Notes: a model not told the origin generated them from the sequence alone. 64,000 nucleotides of DNA from Stieleria neptunia (GCF_007754155.1 NZ_CP037423.1:8986938-9050937), one strand, 5' to 3'; positions 8,803 to 18,245 are shown, counted from the first letter of the stretch. Translations and numbers: made by a program.

Positions 8803-9436
8803 AATCTGCCTAGCCATCGGTGAGCCGCTGGCCGTAAGGCCAATGCCGCCAAATTGAGAAACGAGCATGAACCGCCATGGCTCCCCTCTCCCCCGATTCC
8901 TGGCGAGCCTAAGCGAGTCAGGAATCGGGGGAGAGGGGCTGGGGGTGAGGGGGATTCCAGTCCGAAGTGTCGCATACGAGCAGAGAAGACCCGAAGGCGA
9001 TACTTGATCGACTAAGCGGTGAAACCCGACAACAATCACGCCTCAAAATGATCGGCGGTTTAGCACGTCAATCGATGTGAAGCGTGTCAATGCTGAGCCC
9101 CTCTCCCCCAGCCCCTCTCCCCCGAACAAGCCTCTCCTAGTCGCAAAGTTTTCGCTTTTTAGAATCGCTTGTCGCACACGATCAATCCGAATCAACGAAG
9201 AGGCTTGTTCGTGGGAGAGGGGAGCCATTTTGGGGTAAGTGGCCCCTCGATTTAGCGGCATTGGGCTCGCGCCCTGCCGCTAACAGAAAGCACCCGGACT
9301 GCTCTCCAGTAGGTGAAATCGCCTGTCCGCCACCGGCAGACACGCTGCCGGCCCCCGGGAGCCCCAATCCGATAAATCCAATCGGCTCCCCAGCCCAGCC
9401 AAGATGCAGACGCCCCCGTTTCGCCTGCCCGGCGAT
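8803..9436. other. Gene-free stretch filled by dispersed repeats
   Basis: No credible coding sequence. From left to right it holds a GTGAGCCGCTGGCCGTAAGGC element (8818-8840, also at 32008-32030), the composite hairpin repeat 8879-9226, and a half copy of repeat A (9252-9286). The rest, up to the convergent end of the DUF4465 gene, is unremarkable. Confidence 0.7.
8879..9226. repeat. Composite palindromic element, copy 1
   Basis: A 348-bp element bounded by GGCTCCCCTCTCCCCC and its complement GGGAGAGGGGAGCC. The left hairpin (8881-8935) has arms GATTCCTGGCGAGCC and GACTCAGGAATC-type complement. The right hairpin (9103-9226) has arms around GAACAAGCCTCT/AGAGGCTTGTTC. A core of about 170 bp (8945-9110) lies between. 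The core recurs at 32300-32465 in the same orientation but with the two hairpins exchanged. Confidence 0.85.
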
Positions 9437-10255
9437 TTAACGCCGGCGTCGCAAGGTGCAAACGCCTCCGACGAGCGCCAAGAATCCAAACGCGGTCGGC
9501 TCGGGAATCGCCGTGACGGAGTACTGCAAATTATCGATGAACAGATACGTCGGGGTGTTGATTCCGTACTGTCCCACGTCACTCGACTGGAACGTCAGAT
9601 CGATCGAACGCGCGTTTCCGAGCGCCGTCAGGTCTTCGTTGACCTGCCACGTGTTGACGATGTAATCCTGGCTGTCGTCGGCGAACGTGTAATCGGCCAA
9701 ATCCAAGGTCACCGTTCCCGTTGCGGCGCCGGTCGCGTTCAAGTCGCTGTAGCCGGTCAGGGTCACACGAAAGAAGTCGGACTCGGATCCACTGCCACCG
9801 CCGAACTCCTTCGCGTACGCGTCTCCGTCACGCATCGAGAGATAGGGGTACGTCCCGTTGGTCCAATCGACGCTTTCGATCAAGGCGCCCGTCGGCAGAT
9901 TGATCGTCGCACCGGAACCGAACGCCAGCGCGTACGTCTGACCGCCCACGGATCCGCCGGCGCCGTCGCTGCCGCCACCGGTGATCGCGGAATGCTCGTT
10001 GGTGAACCCCGGCGTCGCCGTGTCGGTGGTGTTGCTGTACGCCCAACCGCCCCAAGACCCAACCCAGGTGGTTTGATTGCTGAACTCAACCCCGTCAACG
10101 GTCCACGGATCATGGTTGATCTGTGACGTGTCGCCTTTGTAATACGATTCGGACGTGGTCAACAGGTTCTCAAACGTCACGATTTCGGCGCCGGCGATCG
10201 AACAGAGCGAGCCGGCGGCGAACAGGGCAAACAGAAATGGGCGAGAGACATTCAT
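9437..10255 (-). CDS. DUF4465-type exported protein with PEP-CTERM sorting signal
   Basis: 272-aa exported protein. A signal peptide (MNVSRPFLFALFAAGSLCSIAGA) is followed by a domain I recognise as DUF4465: GGWAYSNTTDTATPGF, then SAITGGGSDG, SMRDGDAYAKEFGG, DYIVNTWQ and a C-terminal INTPTYLFIDN. It ends in a PEP-CTERM motif (AIPEPTAF), a hydrophobic helix and RRRR, so it is probably processed by an exosortase and surface-located. It lies 94 bp downstream of the DUF1559 gene on the same strand, behind a cobalamin riboswitch. As I recall, but cannot check here, DUF4465-type surface proteins occur in Bacteroides cobalamin uptake loci, which would fit a B12-capture role. Confidence 0.9.
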   Translation of the reverse strand: MNVSRPFLFALFAAGSLCSIAGAEIVTFENLLTTSESYYKGDTSQINHDPWTVDGVEFSNQTTWVGSWGGWAYSNTTDTATPGFTNEHSAITGGGSDGAGGSVGGQTYALAFGSGATINLPTGALIESVDWTNGTYPYLSMRDGDAYAKEFGGGSGSESDFFRVTLTGYSDLNATGAATGTVTLDLADYTFADDSQDYIVNTWQVNEDLTALGNARSIDLTFQSSDVGQYGINTPTYLFIDNLQYSVTAIPEPTAFGFLALVGGVCTLRRRR

Positions 10256-10349
10256 GGTGAAACGATTTCGTTGTTGTGAATCTTGAAGTTCGAATTTTGG
10301 AATTCAGATTGAGTTGCACGTCGACGCCACGCATCGACACCACGCATCG

Positions 10350-11174
10350 CTACCAGGCGTCGGCCGGGATCACTTCGTGGCCGGCCCGGGTGATCATTTG
10401 GCCGAGCACGATCTTGTCGAGCGATTCGTTCAGCAGATGCACACTGCCGTCGAGAAACAGCACCATGGCGCCGGCGGGATGCAACGAACGGATTTCGTTG
10501 TCGCCGACCCAAGCACGATCGTCGTTGATCGGGTGGGATTGCACGAACACGTTTCCGCCGTTGATCCATTCGCTGTCCGGCCCCACCATGTCTTCGCCGG
10601 TGGCCATCGTGTTGGACAAACCGTCCAAGCAATCGCGATAGCGAATCCGCTGTTCGTAAAGGAACACCCCGTCGTCCGGTTTTCGGTCGACGATGCGTTC
10701 CCCGAACAGGCCCCCGTAACTGATCTCGCCACGCCCGTTGCCTTGAGGAATTTCGGTGGGGCACAGATACGATTCGACCACGACCGCCGCCGCATCGGCG
10801 TTGCGCGGATGATCAAACGCGTAGTTGAAATCAACGGCCTCATACAACGCCTGTTCCCCCATCTGCGGCAACAGAAACGCCGACCAAGCCAGGTTCTTTC
10901 GTGTGCTCGGCTGGCCCCAAAACCGCCACTCCAAACATCCGATCGGCAACGACCGGTGCAGGTTGTGATAGGCATGCAGCGCCACACCGATCTGGTGCTG
11001 GTGGTTGCGGCAATTGGCCTGGCGAGCCGCCTCGCGGGCGAACTGGACCGCCGGCAACAACAGCGAAACCATGATCCCGATGATGGCGATCACGACCAGC
11101 AATTCGACCAGGGTAAACCCGATGCGGGTCGGCCCGCTGGCGGTGCCACGGATTGGACGGTTACGGTAACGCAT
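10350..11174 (-). CDS. DUF1559 pseudopilin-like protein
   Basis: 274-aa protein of the large planctomycete DUF1559 family. The N-terminal prepilin-type methylation motif (GFTLVELLVVIAIIGIMVSL) starts near residue 18, followed by LLPAVQFAREAARQANCRNH, which marks the DUF1559 domain. The C-terminus carries the typical VLFLDGSVHLLNES stretch. It is anchored by the N-terminal helix and faces the cell exterior after prepilin peptidase cleavage. The ATG at 11174 puts the methylation motif at the usual distance. It is the first gene downstream of the cobalamin riboswitch and likely shares a transcript with the DUF4465 gene. Confidence 0.93.
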   Translation of the reverse strand: MRYRNRPIRGTASGPTRIGFTLVELLVVIAIIGIMVSLLLPAVQFAREAARQANCRNHQHQIGVALHAYHNLHRSLPIGCLEWRFWGQPSTRKNLAWSAFLLPQMGEQALYEAVDFNYAFDHPRNADAAAVVVESYLCPTEIPQGNGRGEISYGGLFGERIVDRKPDDGVFLYEQRIRYRDCLDGLSNTMATGEDMVGPDSEWINGGNVFVQSHPINDDRAWVGDNEIRSLHPAGAMVLFLDGSVHLLNESLDKIVLGQMITRAGHEVIPADAW

Positions 11175-11322
11175 GACCAGACTCGGATGTCCCGGCGGCA
11201 GCGAACGCTTTAGTGTACAGACCGATGCGCGCATTCCGGCATCCCACACTCTGGTGATGCAATCGTGCTTGCGCAAGCCAATCTGTTGACGCCGACCTCA
11301 CCCTGGAAGGTCCCTGAAGCGT

Positions 11323-11572
11323 CCGTCGGGTGGTAGGTCTTCTGACTTCCCGATGACGTCGTCGCGCTTCGCCTTCTCGTCATTCGGTCATCTTGCGTCA
11401 AGCAGGACGATCCGCGGACAATGGCTAAAAGAGTGAAGCGTGGACGGCTGATTCCCACGTCGCCTTTGTTCAAACGACGTGAAAACCAACAGCATCGGTT
11501 ACAGCGGCCGGGCCGTCTTGGAGTTTCACCAAAGTTCCCTGTTTCCGCGGACGATTCAATACCGCCCGACGG
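11323..11572 (-). promoter_or_regulatory. Cobalamin (B12) riboswitch aptamer
   Basis: On the minus strand the conserved core appears in order: GGGAAC (complement of 11534-11539), GGTGAAACTCC, then CGGCCCGGCCGCTGTAACCG, a variable arm, and CGGGAAG followed by a B12-box-like AGTCAGAAGACCTACC (complement of 11332-11347). The ends pair as P1: CCGTCGGG (complement of 11565-11572) with CCCGACGG (complement of 11323-11330), extended by GGTA/TACC. The aptamer lies 148 bp upstream of the DUF1559 start. No obvious U-tailed terminator follows, so the expression platform is undetermined. Confidence 0.9.
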
Positions 11573-11594
11573 CACCACCAAACGTTGTGTGCGA

Positions 11595-11623
11595 AAGGTA
11601 GACCCGCCCGTACCGACTGTCAA
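11595..11623 (-). promoter_or_regulatory. Sigma70-type promoter for the riboswitch transcript
   Basis: On the minus strand, TTGACA (complement of 11618-11623) is separated by exactly 17 bp from TACCTT (complement of 11595-11600). Transcription would begin near 11588, just before the riboswitch P1 stem. It is divergent from kdsB, which starts at 11648. Confidence 0.65.
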
Positions 11624-11647
11624 CCGTTTTTCCCGACGCGATCCAAG

Positions 11648-12538
11648 ATGCCCGACACCCAAATCGTGCTGCCCGCACGCCTCGCCTCGACCCGATTGCC
11701 GGAGAAATTGCTTCAACAGGTGGCCGGCAAGAGCGTGTTGCAACACACCTACGAATCGGCCTCCCGCGCCGCCTCGGCGTCGGCGGGCGTGATCGTCGCG
11801 GTCGACGACCCGCGGATCGCCGACGAAGTGGAATCGTTCGGGGGCCGCTGGATCATGACCCCGACCGATTGCCCCAGCGGCACCGACCGCATCGCCCTGG
11901 TCGCCGACCGGTTTCCCACCACTGAGATTTTTATCAACGTGCAAAGCGACGAACCGGAGATCGACCCGGCGGCGATCGACGCCGTCGCCGAGACGCTCGC
12001 CGGCGATCCACAGGCCGACATGGCGACCGCTGGGACGCCGATCCGGTCGGCCGAGGCACTCCGCGACCCGGCGATCGTGAAGATCGTGATGGCCGGTTTT
12101 TCCCCGACAGCCGCCAGTTCAGGGCAGGGCAGCATCGGTGCGGGGCAGGGCAGTATCAGTGCAGGGCAGGGCAGTATCAGTTCAGGGCAGGGCAGGGCGG
12201 TCTACTTCAGTCGCGCCTGCGTCCCCCACCGCCGCGGCAGCGACCCGGCCGAATTGCTCCAGGCCAACCCGCCGATTTACTGGCACCACCTGGGGCTTTA
12301 CGCCTATCGCCGCGACTTCTTGTCCTGGTTCGCCGGCTCGCCCCCCAGCGTGCTGGAAGAAACCGAGAAACTCGAACAGCTGCGGGCCATCGAAGCGGGA
12401 AAAAAAATCGTCGTCGCCGCAGTCGGCCCAGCCATGCCCGGAATCGACACGCCGGAAGATCTTGCCGCGTTTCGACAGCGCATCGAGGATCCCGCCACTT
12501 CCGGTTTTTCGTCAGCGCGGTATCATCCGCGTCCATGA
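11648..12538 (+). CDS. kdsB: 3-deoxy-manno-octulosonate cytidylyltransferase
   Basis: 296-aa cytoplasmic enzyme that activates KDO with CTP for lipopolysaccharide synthesis. The nucleotide-binding start ([15 protein letters not shown], residues 7-21), [18 protein letters not shown] and VQSDEPEI motifs are all present. It is about 48 residues longer than the usual 248 because a 21-bp tandem repeat at about 12116-12200 inserts roughly 30 residues (SGQGSIG-type units) between IVKIVM and AVYFSR. The ATG at 11648 starts directly before the conserved N-terminus. The stop overlaps the pyrG start by 4 bp, so they are translationally coupled. Confidence 0.93.
   Translation: MPDTQIVLPARLASTRLPEKLLQQVAGKSVLQHTYESASRAASASAGVIVAVDDPRIADEVESFGGRWIMTPTDCPSGTDRIALVADRFPTTEIFINVQSDEPEIDPAAIDAVAETLAGDPQADMATAGTPIRSAEALRDPAIVKIVMAGFSPTAASSGQGSIGAGQGSISAGQGSISSGQGRAVYFSRACVPHRRGSDPAELLQANPPIYWHHLGLYAYRRDFLSWFAGSPPSVLEETEKLEQLRAIEAGKKIVVAAVGPAMPGIDTPEDLAAFRQRIEDPATSGFSSARYHPRP
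12116..12200 (+). repeat. 21-bp minisatellite inside kdsB
   Basis: Three to four in-frame units of the form CAGGGCAGGGCAGTATCAGTG, encoding (S/A)GQGSI(S/G), in the surface loop just before the conserved YFSR segment. The 7-codon period means unit gain or loss keeps the frame. Confidence 0.9.
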
Positions 12539-14175
12539 CCAAACACATCTTTGTAACCGGCGGGGTTGTTTCCTCGCTCGGAAAAGGCCTGACGAGCGCC
12601 TCCCTGGGCATGCTGCTTGAATCTCGCGGATTGCGAGTGCGAATGCAGAAGCTGGATCCCTACATCAACGTCGATCCCGGCACGATGAGCCCCTATCAGC
12701 ACGGCGAAGTCTACGTGCTCGATGACGGCAGCGAGACCGACTTGGACCTCGGGCACTACGAGCGGTTCACCAGCGGCGCGCTGACCCGTGATTGCAACTA
12801 CACGACCGGCCAGATCTATCTGTCGGTGATCGAAAAGGAACGCAAGGGGCGTTTTCTGGGGAAAACCGTCCAGGTCATCCCCCACATCACCAACGAGATC
12901 AAATCCGTCATCTCGCGAATGGGTGGTGACGACGTCGATGTCGTGATCACCGAAATCGGCGGCACGGTCGGCGACATCGAAAGCCTGCCGTTCCTCGAAG
13001 CGATTCGCCAATACTCCCAGGACGTCGGCCGCGAAAACGTGCTGTACATGCACCTGACCCTGGTGCCGTACCTGAAAGCCGCCGACGAGCTGAAAACCAA
13101 ACCGACCCAACACTCCGTCGGCCAATTGCGTGAAATCGGCATCCAACCCGACGTGCTGGTCTGCCGCTGTGAACACTCGATCAGCCGCGAAGAACGCGAC
13201 AAGATCGCACTGTTTTGCAACGTCCCGACCGAGGCGGTGATCGAAGAAAAAGACAAGGATTTTTCGATCTACGAAGTCCCGATCTCGCTGGTCGACAACA
13301 AACTCGACGAATTGGTCGTCAAGAAACTGGGGCTGTCCAGCAAGGCCCTCGACATCACCCCCTGGACCGATCTGCTGCACCGACTGCGCAACCCGCGGCA
13401 CGAAGTCAGCATCGCCGTCGTCGGCAAATACGCCGAACACAAAGACGCTTACAAATCGATCTACGAATCGATCGACCATGCCGGGATGCACCACCAGGCG
13501 CAAATCCGCATCGGCCGGATCCAGAGCAGCGATATCGAACGCGAAGGATGCGAACGCCTGCTCGGCGGCTTTGACGGCATCCTGATCCCCGGCGGCTTCG
13601 GTGAACGCGGCGTCGAAGGCAAGGTCCAAGCCATCCGTTTCGCCAGGGAACGCGGCATCCCGTTTTTCGGAATCTGCCTGGGCATGCAGTGCGCCGTGAT
13701 CGAATATGCACGCAACGTCTGCGGCCTGGAAAAAGCCCACTCCAGCGAATTCGACAAAGACACCCCGGACTCGGTGATCTGCCTGCTGGACGAACAGCAA
13801 AACGTGACCCAAATGGGCGGCACCATGCGACTGGGCAGCCAACCGACACTCCTGGCCGACGACAGCCGGGCGCAGCGGAGCTACGGGGCCGAGGAGATCC
13901 ACGAACGCCACCGACACCGCTACGAATTCAACAACGCCTATCGTGATCAATTCCGCGAACACGGCATGAAGTTTTCGGGAACCAGCCCCGACGGAAGCCT
14001 TGTCGAAATCGTCGAATTGCCCGACCATCCCTGGTTCCTGGCCGTACAATATCACCCCGAGTTCAAAAGCAAGCCGCTGAAAGCGCATCCGCTGTTTGCC
14101 GGATTCGTCGAAGCCGCGATTGAACGAGGAACACGTAAACACGAACGTGAACAACCCGCCATCAGCCAACGCTAA
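12535..14175 (+). CDS. pyrG: CTP synthase
   Basis: 546-aa enzyme that aminates UTP to CTP with glutamine. The synthase domain begins at residue 1 ([24 protein letters not shown]) and contains [20 protein letters not shown] and GGTVGDIES. The class I glutamine amidotransferase domain (about 295-540) has the nucleophile C381 in FFGICLGMQ and H507/E509 in QYHPEF. Length is normal. Its ATG overlaps the kdsB stop, which makes sense because CTP is the KdsB substrate. Confidence 0.97.
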   Translation: MTKHIFVTGGVVSSLGKGLTSASLGMLLESRGLRVRMQKLDPYINVDPGTMSPYQHGEVYVLDDGSETDLDLGHYERFTSGALTRDCNYTTGQIYLSVIEKERKGRFLGKTVQVIPHITNEIKSVISRMGGDDVDVVITEIGGTVGDIESLPFLEAIRQYSQDVGRENVLYMHLTLVPYLKAADELKTKPTQHSVGQLREIGIQPDVLVCRCEHSISREERDKIALFCNVPTEAVIEEKDKDFSIYEVPISLVDNKLDELVVKKLGLSSKALDITPWTDLLHRLRNPRHEVSIAVVGKYAEHKDAYKSIYESIDHAGMHHQAQIRIGRIQSSDIEREGCERLLGGFDGILIPGGFGERGVEGKVQAIRFARERGIPFFGICLGMQCAVIEYARNVCGLEKAHSSEFDKDTPDSVICLLDEQQNVTQMGGTMRLGSQPTLLADDSRAQRSYGAEEIHERHRHRYEFNNAYRDQFREHGMKFSGTSPDGSLVEIVELPDHPWFLAVQYHPEFKSKPLKAHPLFAGFVEAAIERGTRKHEREQPAISQR

Positions 14176-14195
14176 TCCACACGCCTGAAATCCCC

Positions 14196-14579
14196 ATGTC
14201 AGAAAACAAAGAAGAACCGGAATTGGTCGTCGACAACGATTGGAAATCGCAGGTCGAAAAAGAAAAGACGCTCGCCGACGAACCCCAGCAAGCCGCCGCC
14301 GATGAACCCGCCGATGACCTCACCGGCGATCTGCCCCCGGCGTCACTGGCGATGCTGATCAGCACCTTTTACAGCCAAGCCATGGTCGCACTGGGCGTCA
14401 TGGAAAACCCCGCAACGGGCGAAAAAGGGACCGACCTGCGGATCGCCAAACACTTCATCGACACCCTTGAAATGCTCGAAGAAAAAACCAAGGGCAACAC
14501 CGACGAAGAAGAGGACAAGATGTTCGACGAAGTCCTGCATCTGCTCCGCATGGCCTACGTCGGTGCCAAGAAGGCGTAG
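14196..14579 (+). CDS. DUF1844 domain protein
   Basis: 127-aa cytoplasmic protein. An acidic, disordered N-terminus is followed by a DUF1844 region: LPPASLAMLISTFYSQAMVALG, then ADLRIAKHFIDTLEMLEEK-like helices and a C-terminal LHLLRMAYV helix. It starts 20 bp after pyrG, likely in the same operon. The family has no assigned biochemical function. Confidence 0.85.
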   Translation: MSENKEEPELVVDNDWKSQVEKEKTLADEPQQAAADEPADDLTGDLPPASLAMLISTFYSQAMVALGVMENPATGEKGTDLRIAKHFIDTLEMLEEKTKGNTDEEEDKMFDEVLHLLRMAYVGAKKA

Positions 14580-14942
14580 GGCATGCCGGGTATCACTGCA
14601 ACGGAGAACACTCACCGACGGCAAGGCGTACCCAAGGATCCCAGGCTGCTTTTCATCCGTGGGTACGCCCTGCCATCCGTGGGGTCATTCAAATCGGGCA
14701 TTGGAGGCTTTCGATTCCGGCCGCGATCGAATCAGGCGGATGAACGGTGCCTGACGAATATCGATAGACGGATCACTACCGCGGCTGTCACGCACAGCGT
14801 GACCTACCGAAGAACGGAGGCGGAGCCTCCCCCGCATTGCGTTCCCAGGCGGAGCCTTGGAACGAGAGGAATTCATCACGCGCCACTGGCTCACGCCACG
14901 TGCTGGCATGCCCCCAGCGGGACGCGCCACCGAACTGACGCG
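14580..14942. other. Gene-free stretch with small palindromes
   Basis: No credible gene. It includes a GTCACGCACAGCGTGACCTACC palindrome (14787-14808; relative at 22899-22920), a CGTTCCCAGGCGGAGCCTTGGAACG hairpin (14842-14866; relative at 22843-22868), and an imperfect repeat around GGGTACGCC (14627-14670). It separates the convergent DUF1844 and DUF420 genes and may serve as a termination region. Confidence 0.6.
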
Positions 14943-15410
14943 CTACGCCGCCGGATACAACTGATACAGCATCAGGTAAACCAGCACGCCGGTCACCGAC
15001 ACGTACATCCAAACGGGGAAGGCGAATCGCACCAATTTCTTGTGCGCAACGATCCGGCCCTTCATCGCCAAGTACACCGCACGCAGCGCCAAGAACGGCA
15101 CGGCGATCGCCAACAACAAGTGCGTGCCCAGGATCCCGTAGTACGTGTAGCGGGCCGCCAGCGGTGCGACCTCCGTATCGGTCGGAAAACGCGTGTTCGG
15201 CTCCCCGGTCGTCAGATACAACGCGACCTTGTGCAACAGATACAGCAACAAGAACAACGCGCTGATCCCCAGCGCCGTCAACATCATCTTCTTGTGCCCG
15301 CGCGGATTGCCTTGACGAATCCGGATCAACCCGAGCGCCAACACGACCGTCGCCGCGGCGTTCAACAACGCCGTGCAGTGCGGCAGATAATCGGCTAAAA
15401 ACTGCCACAT
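14943..15410 (-). CDS. DUF420 membrane protein (cytochrome oxidase assembly-associated)
   Basis: 155-aa protein with four predicted helices: HCTALLNAAATVVLALGLI, MLTALGISALFLLLYLLHK, LLAIAVPFLALRAVYL and VWMYVSVTGVLVYLMLY. Conserved His residues (H11, H24, H45-type positions and HKKLVRF near residue 127) fit DUF420, which is commonly linked to heme-copper oxidase assembly. It is the last gene of the minus-strand cluster that includes SCO, ctaB and ctaA. Confidence 0.9.
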   Translation of the reverse strand: MWQFLADYLPHCTALLNAAATVVLALGLIRIRQGNPRGHKKMMLTALGISALFLLLYLLHKVALYLTTGEPNTRFPTDTEVAPLAARYTYYGILGTHLLLAIAVPFLALRAVYLAMKGRIVAHKKLVRFAFPVWMYVSVTGVLVYLMLYQLYPAA

Positions 15411-15488
15411 CGTTAATTAAGTCCCAAGTTCCAAGTTGATCGCCGGCATCTTTCTGCCCCCGATTTTTCTGCCATCTCGCTGCTGCCG

Positions 15489-16157
15489 CTACAGCATTTC
15501 GCTGATCGCCGCCTGCAGCTTTTCAAACTGCCTCGGCTCCGGCCAGCTGTAAAAGCCCTCGATCTTTCCTTTCGCATCGACCAGCACAAACTTTTCGGTG
15601 TGAAACCCCTTGTCGATCGGCTGCTGGAAAATCTCGCCCCCGATGCGGCGGATGTAGGTCAAATCGCCGGTCAAGAACAACCACTGGTCCTTGTCGGCAC
15701 CGAAGCGGGCCGCATATTCCCGCATCACTTCCGGCGTGTCATTTTCGGGGTCGACGGAGATGGCCAGGAACTTGACGCCTTCGTCTCGAAAACGCTCCTG
15801 CAACTCTTTCAGTTTCTGGTTCTGTTGCGGGCAGACGCTCGGGCAGGTCGTGAAAAAGAAACTGACCACATAGGGCTCGCCCAACAGGTCTTCGCTCTTG
15901 ACCAACTCGCCGCTGCGTTCGGTCAGTTCGAACCGGCTCAACCAGGCTTCGTCCTCAGGAGGATGAATCACTTCGTCGTTGGCGATTTCGGTACTGTCGG
16001 CAACCAGCGGCTCTTCGCCGGGCGCCACCTCGGCCGTGTAGACCACATCCTGGGGACCGGGCCCGGTGGGCGCCGAACGTTGGCGAAGCGTCCGCCCCAC
16101 CAATCCGAAAATGACTCCCACAAACAAGATCGCGGCTAGGTTTGACGCAGTTCTCAT
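15489..16157 (-). CDS. SCO1/SenC family copper chaperone
   Basis: 222-aa membrane-anchored thioredoxin-fold protein that delivers copper to the CuA site of cytochrome c oxidase. An N-terminal anchor (ASNLAAILFVGVIFGLVG) is followed by the copper-binding CxxxC at C105/C109 (TTCPSVCPQQN) and the third ligand H186 (DKGFHTEKF). Also present are AISVDPENDTPEVM and a WPEPRQF tail. It starts 3 bp after ctaB ends, so the two are tightly coupled. Confidence 0.95.
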   Translation of the reverse strand: MRTASNLAAILFVGVIFGLVGRTLRQRSAPTGPGPQDVVYTAEVAPGEEPLVADSTEIANDEVIHPPEDEAWLSRFELTERSGELVKSEDLLGEPYVVSFFFTTCPSVCPQQNQKLKELQERFRDEGVKFLAISVDPENDTPEVMREYAARFGADKDQWLFLTGDLTYIRRIGGEIFQQPIDKGFHTEKFVLVDAKGKIEGFYSWPEPRQFEKLQAAISEML

Positions 16158-16160
16158 AGA

Positions 16161-17216
16161 TCACCAAAAGACACGGATCGTAACAACCGCCAAGACGGCG
16201 GGCAGCACCAGCAGCGAGGACCGCAGCAATCGGCGTGCCGTCACATCCGTTCGGCTTCGCGCGAACCGGATCGACGCCTTCAACATCGGGACCGTGGCCG
16301 CCAGCACCGCGACGCTGCACACGGCAGCGGGAACGATGCCCGGCGAGAGACAGCACAACACGACGCCGCACACGATCACCGCCAGCGACCCGGCGATGCT
16401 TTGAATCGCCGCGGAAATCCCCGTCGGCTCGACCGTCGTCGACATGCAAAATCCGGCCTGTTCATACTGGCGTCGATACAGCCAAGCGATGGCCATGAAG
16501 TGCGGATACTGCCAAGCGCCCAAGACGCCGAACAACAACCATCCGGTCCCATCGGCCAACGAACCGCCGAGTGCCGTGTAGCCGATCAACATCGGCAACG
16601 CACCGGCAATCGCCCCGACCGTCGTGTTCCAAGACGTCCGGGTTTTCATCGGCGTGTACAAAAACACGTACAGCAACCACGTCGCCAACCCGACACCCGC
16701 CGGCGTCAACGAGAACCCCATCCACAAGATCGCCAACCCCAGCGTGCCCATCGAGGCGGTAAAGGCCGTCGCCATGCCGGTCGACATCCGCGCCGAGGGT
16801 AGGGGACGAACCGCGGTGCGAGGCATGTTGCGGTCGATCACGCGCTCCCAAATCTGGTTCGCCCCGCCGGCGCTGCCGGCAACCATGCCGGTGCCCAACA
16901 ACAACAAAGCGAGCGTGCCGAGCGAAACCGTCCCGCCGGCAGCGATCATCGCCGTGGCGACCGTCGTCACCAAGATCATCACGACGATCCGCGGCTTGGT
17001 CAGCTGAATCAGGTCAGAAACGAACACGCGAAACGAAACCACCGTCTTATCCACCGTCTTGTCCATCCCCTGACTCGAAGCCGGTGTTGCCTGGGCCGTC
17101 ACTTCCATGCGTGGTGTCGCTTCCCTGCGTTGAGCCGGCGGTTCGAGTACGGCCACTCCCGGACCTTGGAGGTCGGATTCATAGCGGGAATCAGTGGCAA
17201 GGACGTTGCTGGACAT
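16161..17216 (-). CDS. ctaB: Protoheme IX farnesyltransferase (heme O synthase)
   Basis: 351-aa UbiA-family membrane enzyme that adds a farnesyl group to heme B. The first Asp-rich motif appears as NQIWERVIDRNMPRTAVRPLP, with about nine helices in total. A hydrophilic N-terminal extension of roughly 55 residues precedes the first helix, making it longer than the usual 300 residues. A start inside this extension is possible. It lies 6 bp downstream of ctaA, whose product acts next in heme A synthesis. Confidence 0.95.
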   Translation of the reverse strand: MSSNVLATDSRYESDLQGPGVAVLEPPAQRREATPRMEVTAQATPASSQGMDKTVDKTVVSFRVFVSDLIQLTKPRIVVMILVTTVATAMIAAGGTVSLGTLALLLLGTGMVAGSAGGANQIWERVIDRNMPRTAVRPLPSARMSTGMATAFTASMGTLGLAILWMGFSLTPAGVGLATWLLYVFLYTPMKTRTSWNTTVGAIAGALPMLIGYTALGGSLADGTGWLLFGVLGAWQYPHFMAIAWLYRRQYEQAGFCMSTTVEPTGISAAIQSIAGSLAVIVCGVVLCCLSPGIVPAAVCSVAVLAATVPMLKASIRFARSRTDVTARRLLRSSLLVLPAVLAVVTIRVFW

Positions 17217-17222
17217 AAATGA

Positions 17223-18245
17223 TTAAACGGGGGTGGCAAGCGTTCGCTGACGTAAAACTTGAACCAGGATCACCGCCGCCGTCGCCAGAATCAGCGACCC
17301 GACCGCAACATGGGCGGTCACGATGATCGAATCCACAAATCCCTTTGAGCGAACCAAAAAGCCTTCGCCAAACGGAAGAAACTCCAAAACGCTCGGCCAA
17401 CCGTAAGTGACGATCCATGTCCCGGTCCCGAGCAAGATTTGACAGCCCACAAACCATATCAGCCAACCCGCCGGCCTGGACAGCGTCAAATCGCCGCAGC
17501 GACGCACCAAAACGAACAAAACCGGCGTCAACAACCACAAACCGAAGGCAGTGACGATGTGGACCGCCACAATCAGCGTGAACGTTCCCGGCGTGGTCAA
17601 CGGCTGGACGTGCCGGAGCTGTGCCCCCAGGACCAATTGCAAATAGCTCAACAGCACGGGCACCGCCGCCAGACCGACCACCCACCTGCTGAGTGGCTTG
17701 GCCGCTTCGGCCCCCTGTGCCGCCCGTTTTGCCGTCAGCTTGCGGTCCCACCAACGGCGACTGGTCACCGACGCGGCGATGCAGCACAGCGCAAACACCA
17801 CGGGGCCGAAACAGCCGTGGATCATCGCCGTGGTCCGATCGCTCAACAAGACACGCACACCGCCCAACGCGCCTTGCGAAATCACGGCGACCAAGATCCC
17901 GACGGTCAACCAGACGACCGCGCGACGATCTTCACGCCGAATCGCGGCGACCACCATCGCGATCGCCACCAAACCGACGACGGCCCCCAACAGCCGGTGG
18001 CCGTGCTCGATGAACAGATCAAACGGTCCGTACAACCAAGTCGACAGCGGGTACAGAAACAGGTTGTACCCGTACGTCCCGGGCCAATCCGGTACCGCCA
18101 TCCCCGCGTCATACGTGGTCACCAGGCCGCCGACCCAAATCAACGGCCAGACCAGACACACCGACAGCACCGCCAGACGATGCAACCACGGCGACCGCTC
18201 ACCGGCCGGGCTTGGATTCGTTTCGATGGATTCGTTTTCGCTCAT
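17223..18245 (-). CDS. ctaA: Heme A synthase (COX15/CtaA)
   Basis: 340-aa polytopic membrane protein oxidising heme O to heme A. Eight helices are predicted. Paired His motifs are visible as EHGHRLLGAVVG and IHGCFGPVVFALC in the first half, and RHVQPLTTPGTF with TAHVAVGSLI in the second. Start at 18245 (MSENESIETNPSP); the longer frame to 18329 runs into a CTTCCAGC repeat and is unlikely. It is followed at 6 bp by ctaB. Confidence 0.94.
   Translation of the reverse strand: MSENESIETNPSPAGERSPWLHRLAVLSVCLVWPLIWVGGLVTTYDAGMAVPDWPGTYGYNLFLYPLSTWLYGPFDLFIEHGHRLLGAVVGLVAIAMVVAAIRREDRRAVVWLTVGILVAVISQGALGGVRVLLSDRTTAMIHGCFGPVVFALCCIAASVTSRRWWDRKLTAKRAAQGAEAAKPLSRWVVGLAAVPVLLSYLQLVLGAQLRHVQPLTTPGTFTLIVAVHIVTAFGLWLLTPVLFVLVRRCGDLTLSRPAGWLIWFVGCQILLGTGTWIVTYGWPSVLEFLPFGEGFLVRSKGFVDSIIVTAHVAVGSLILATAAVILVQVLRQRTLATPV

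Noticed and set aside
10252..10764. 170-codon minus-strand ORF overlapping the DUF1559 gene
   Set aside because: Alternative frame of the DUF1559 gene; Arg-rich, no domain.
12523..14169. 548-codon minus-strand ORF opposite pyrG
   Set aside because: It mirrors pyrG codon for codon, has no domain character, and pyrG is unmistakable on the plus strand.
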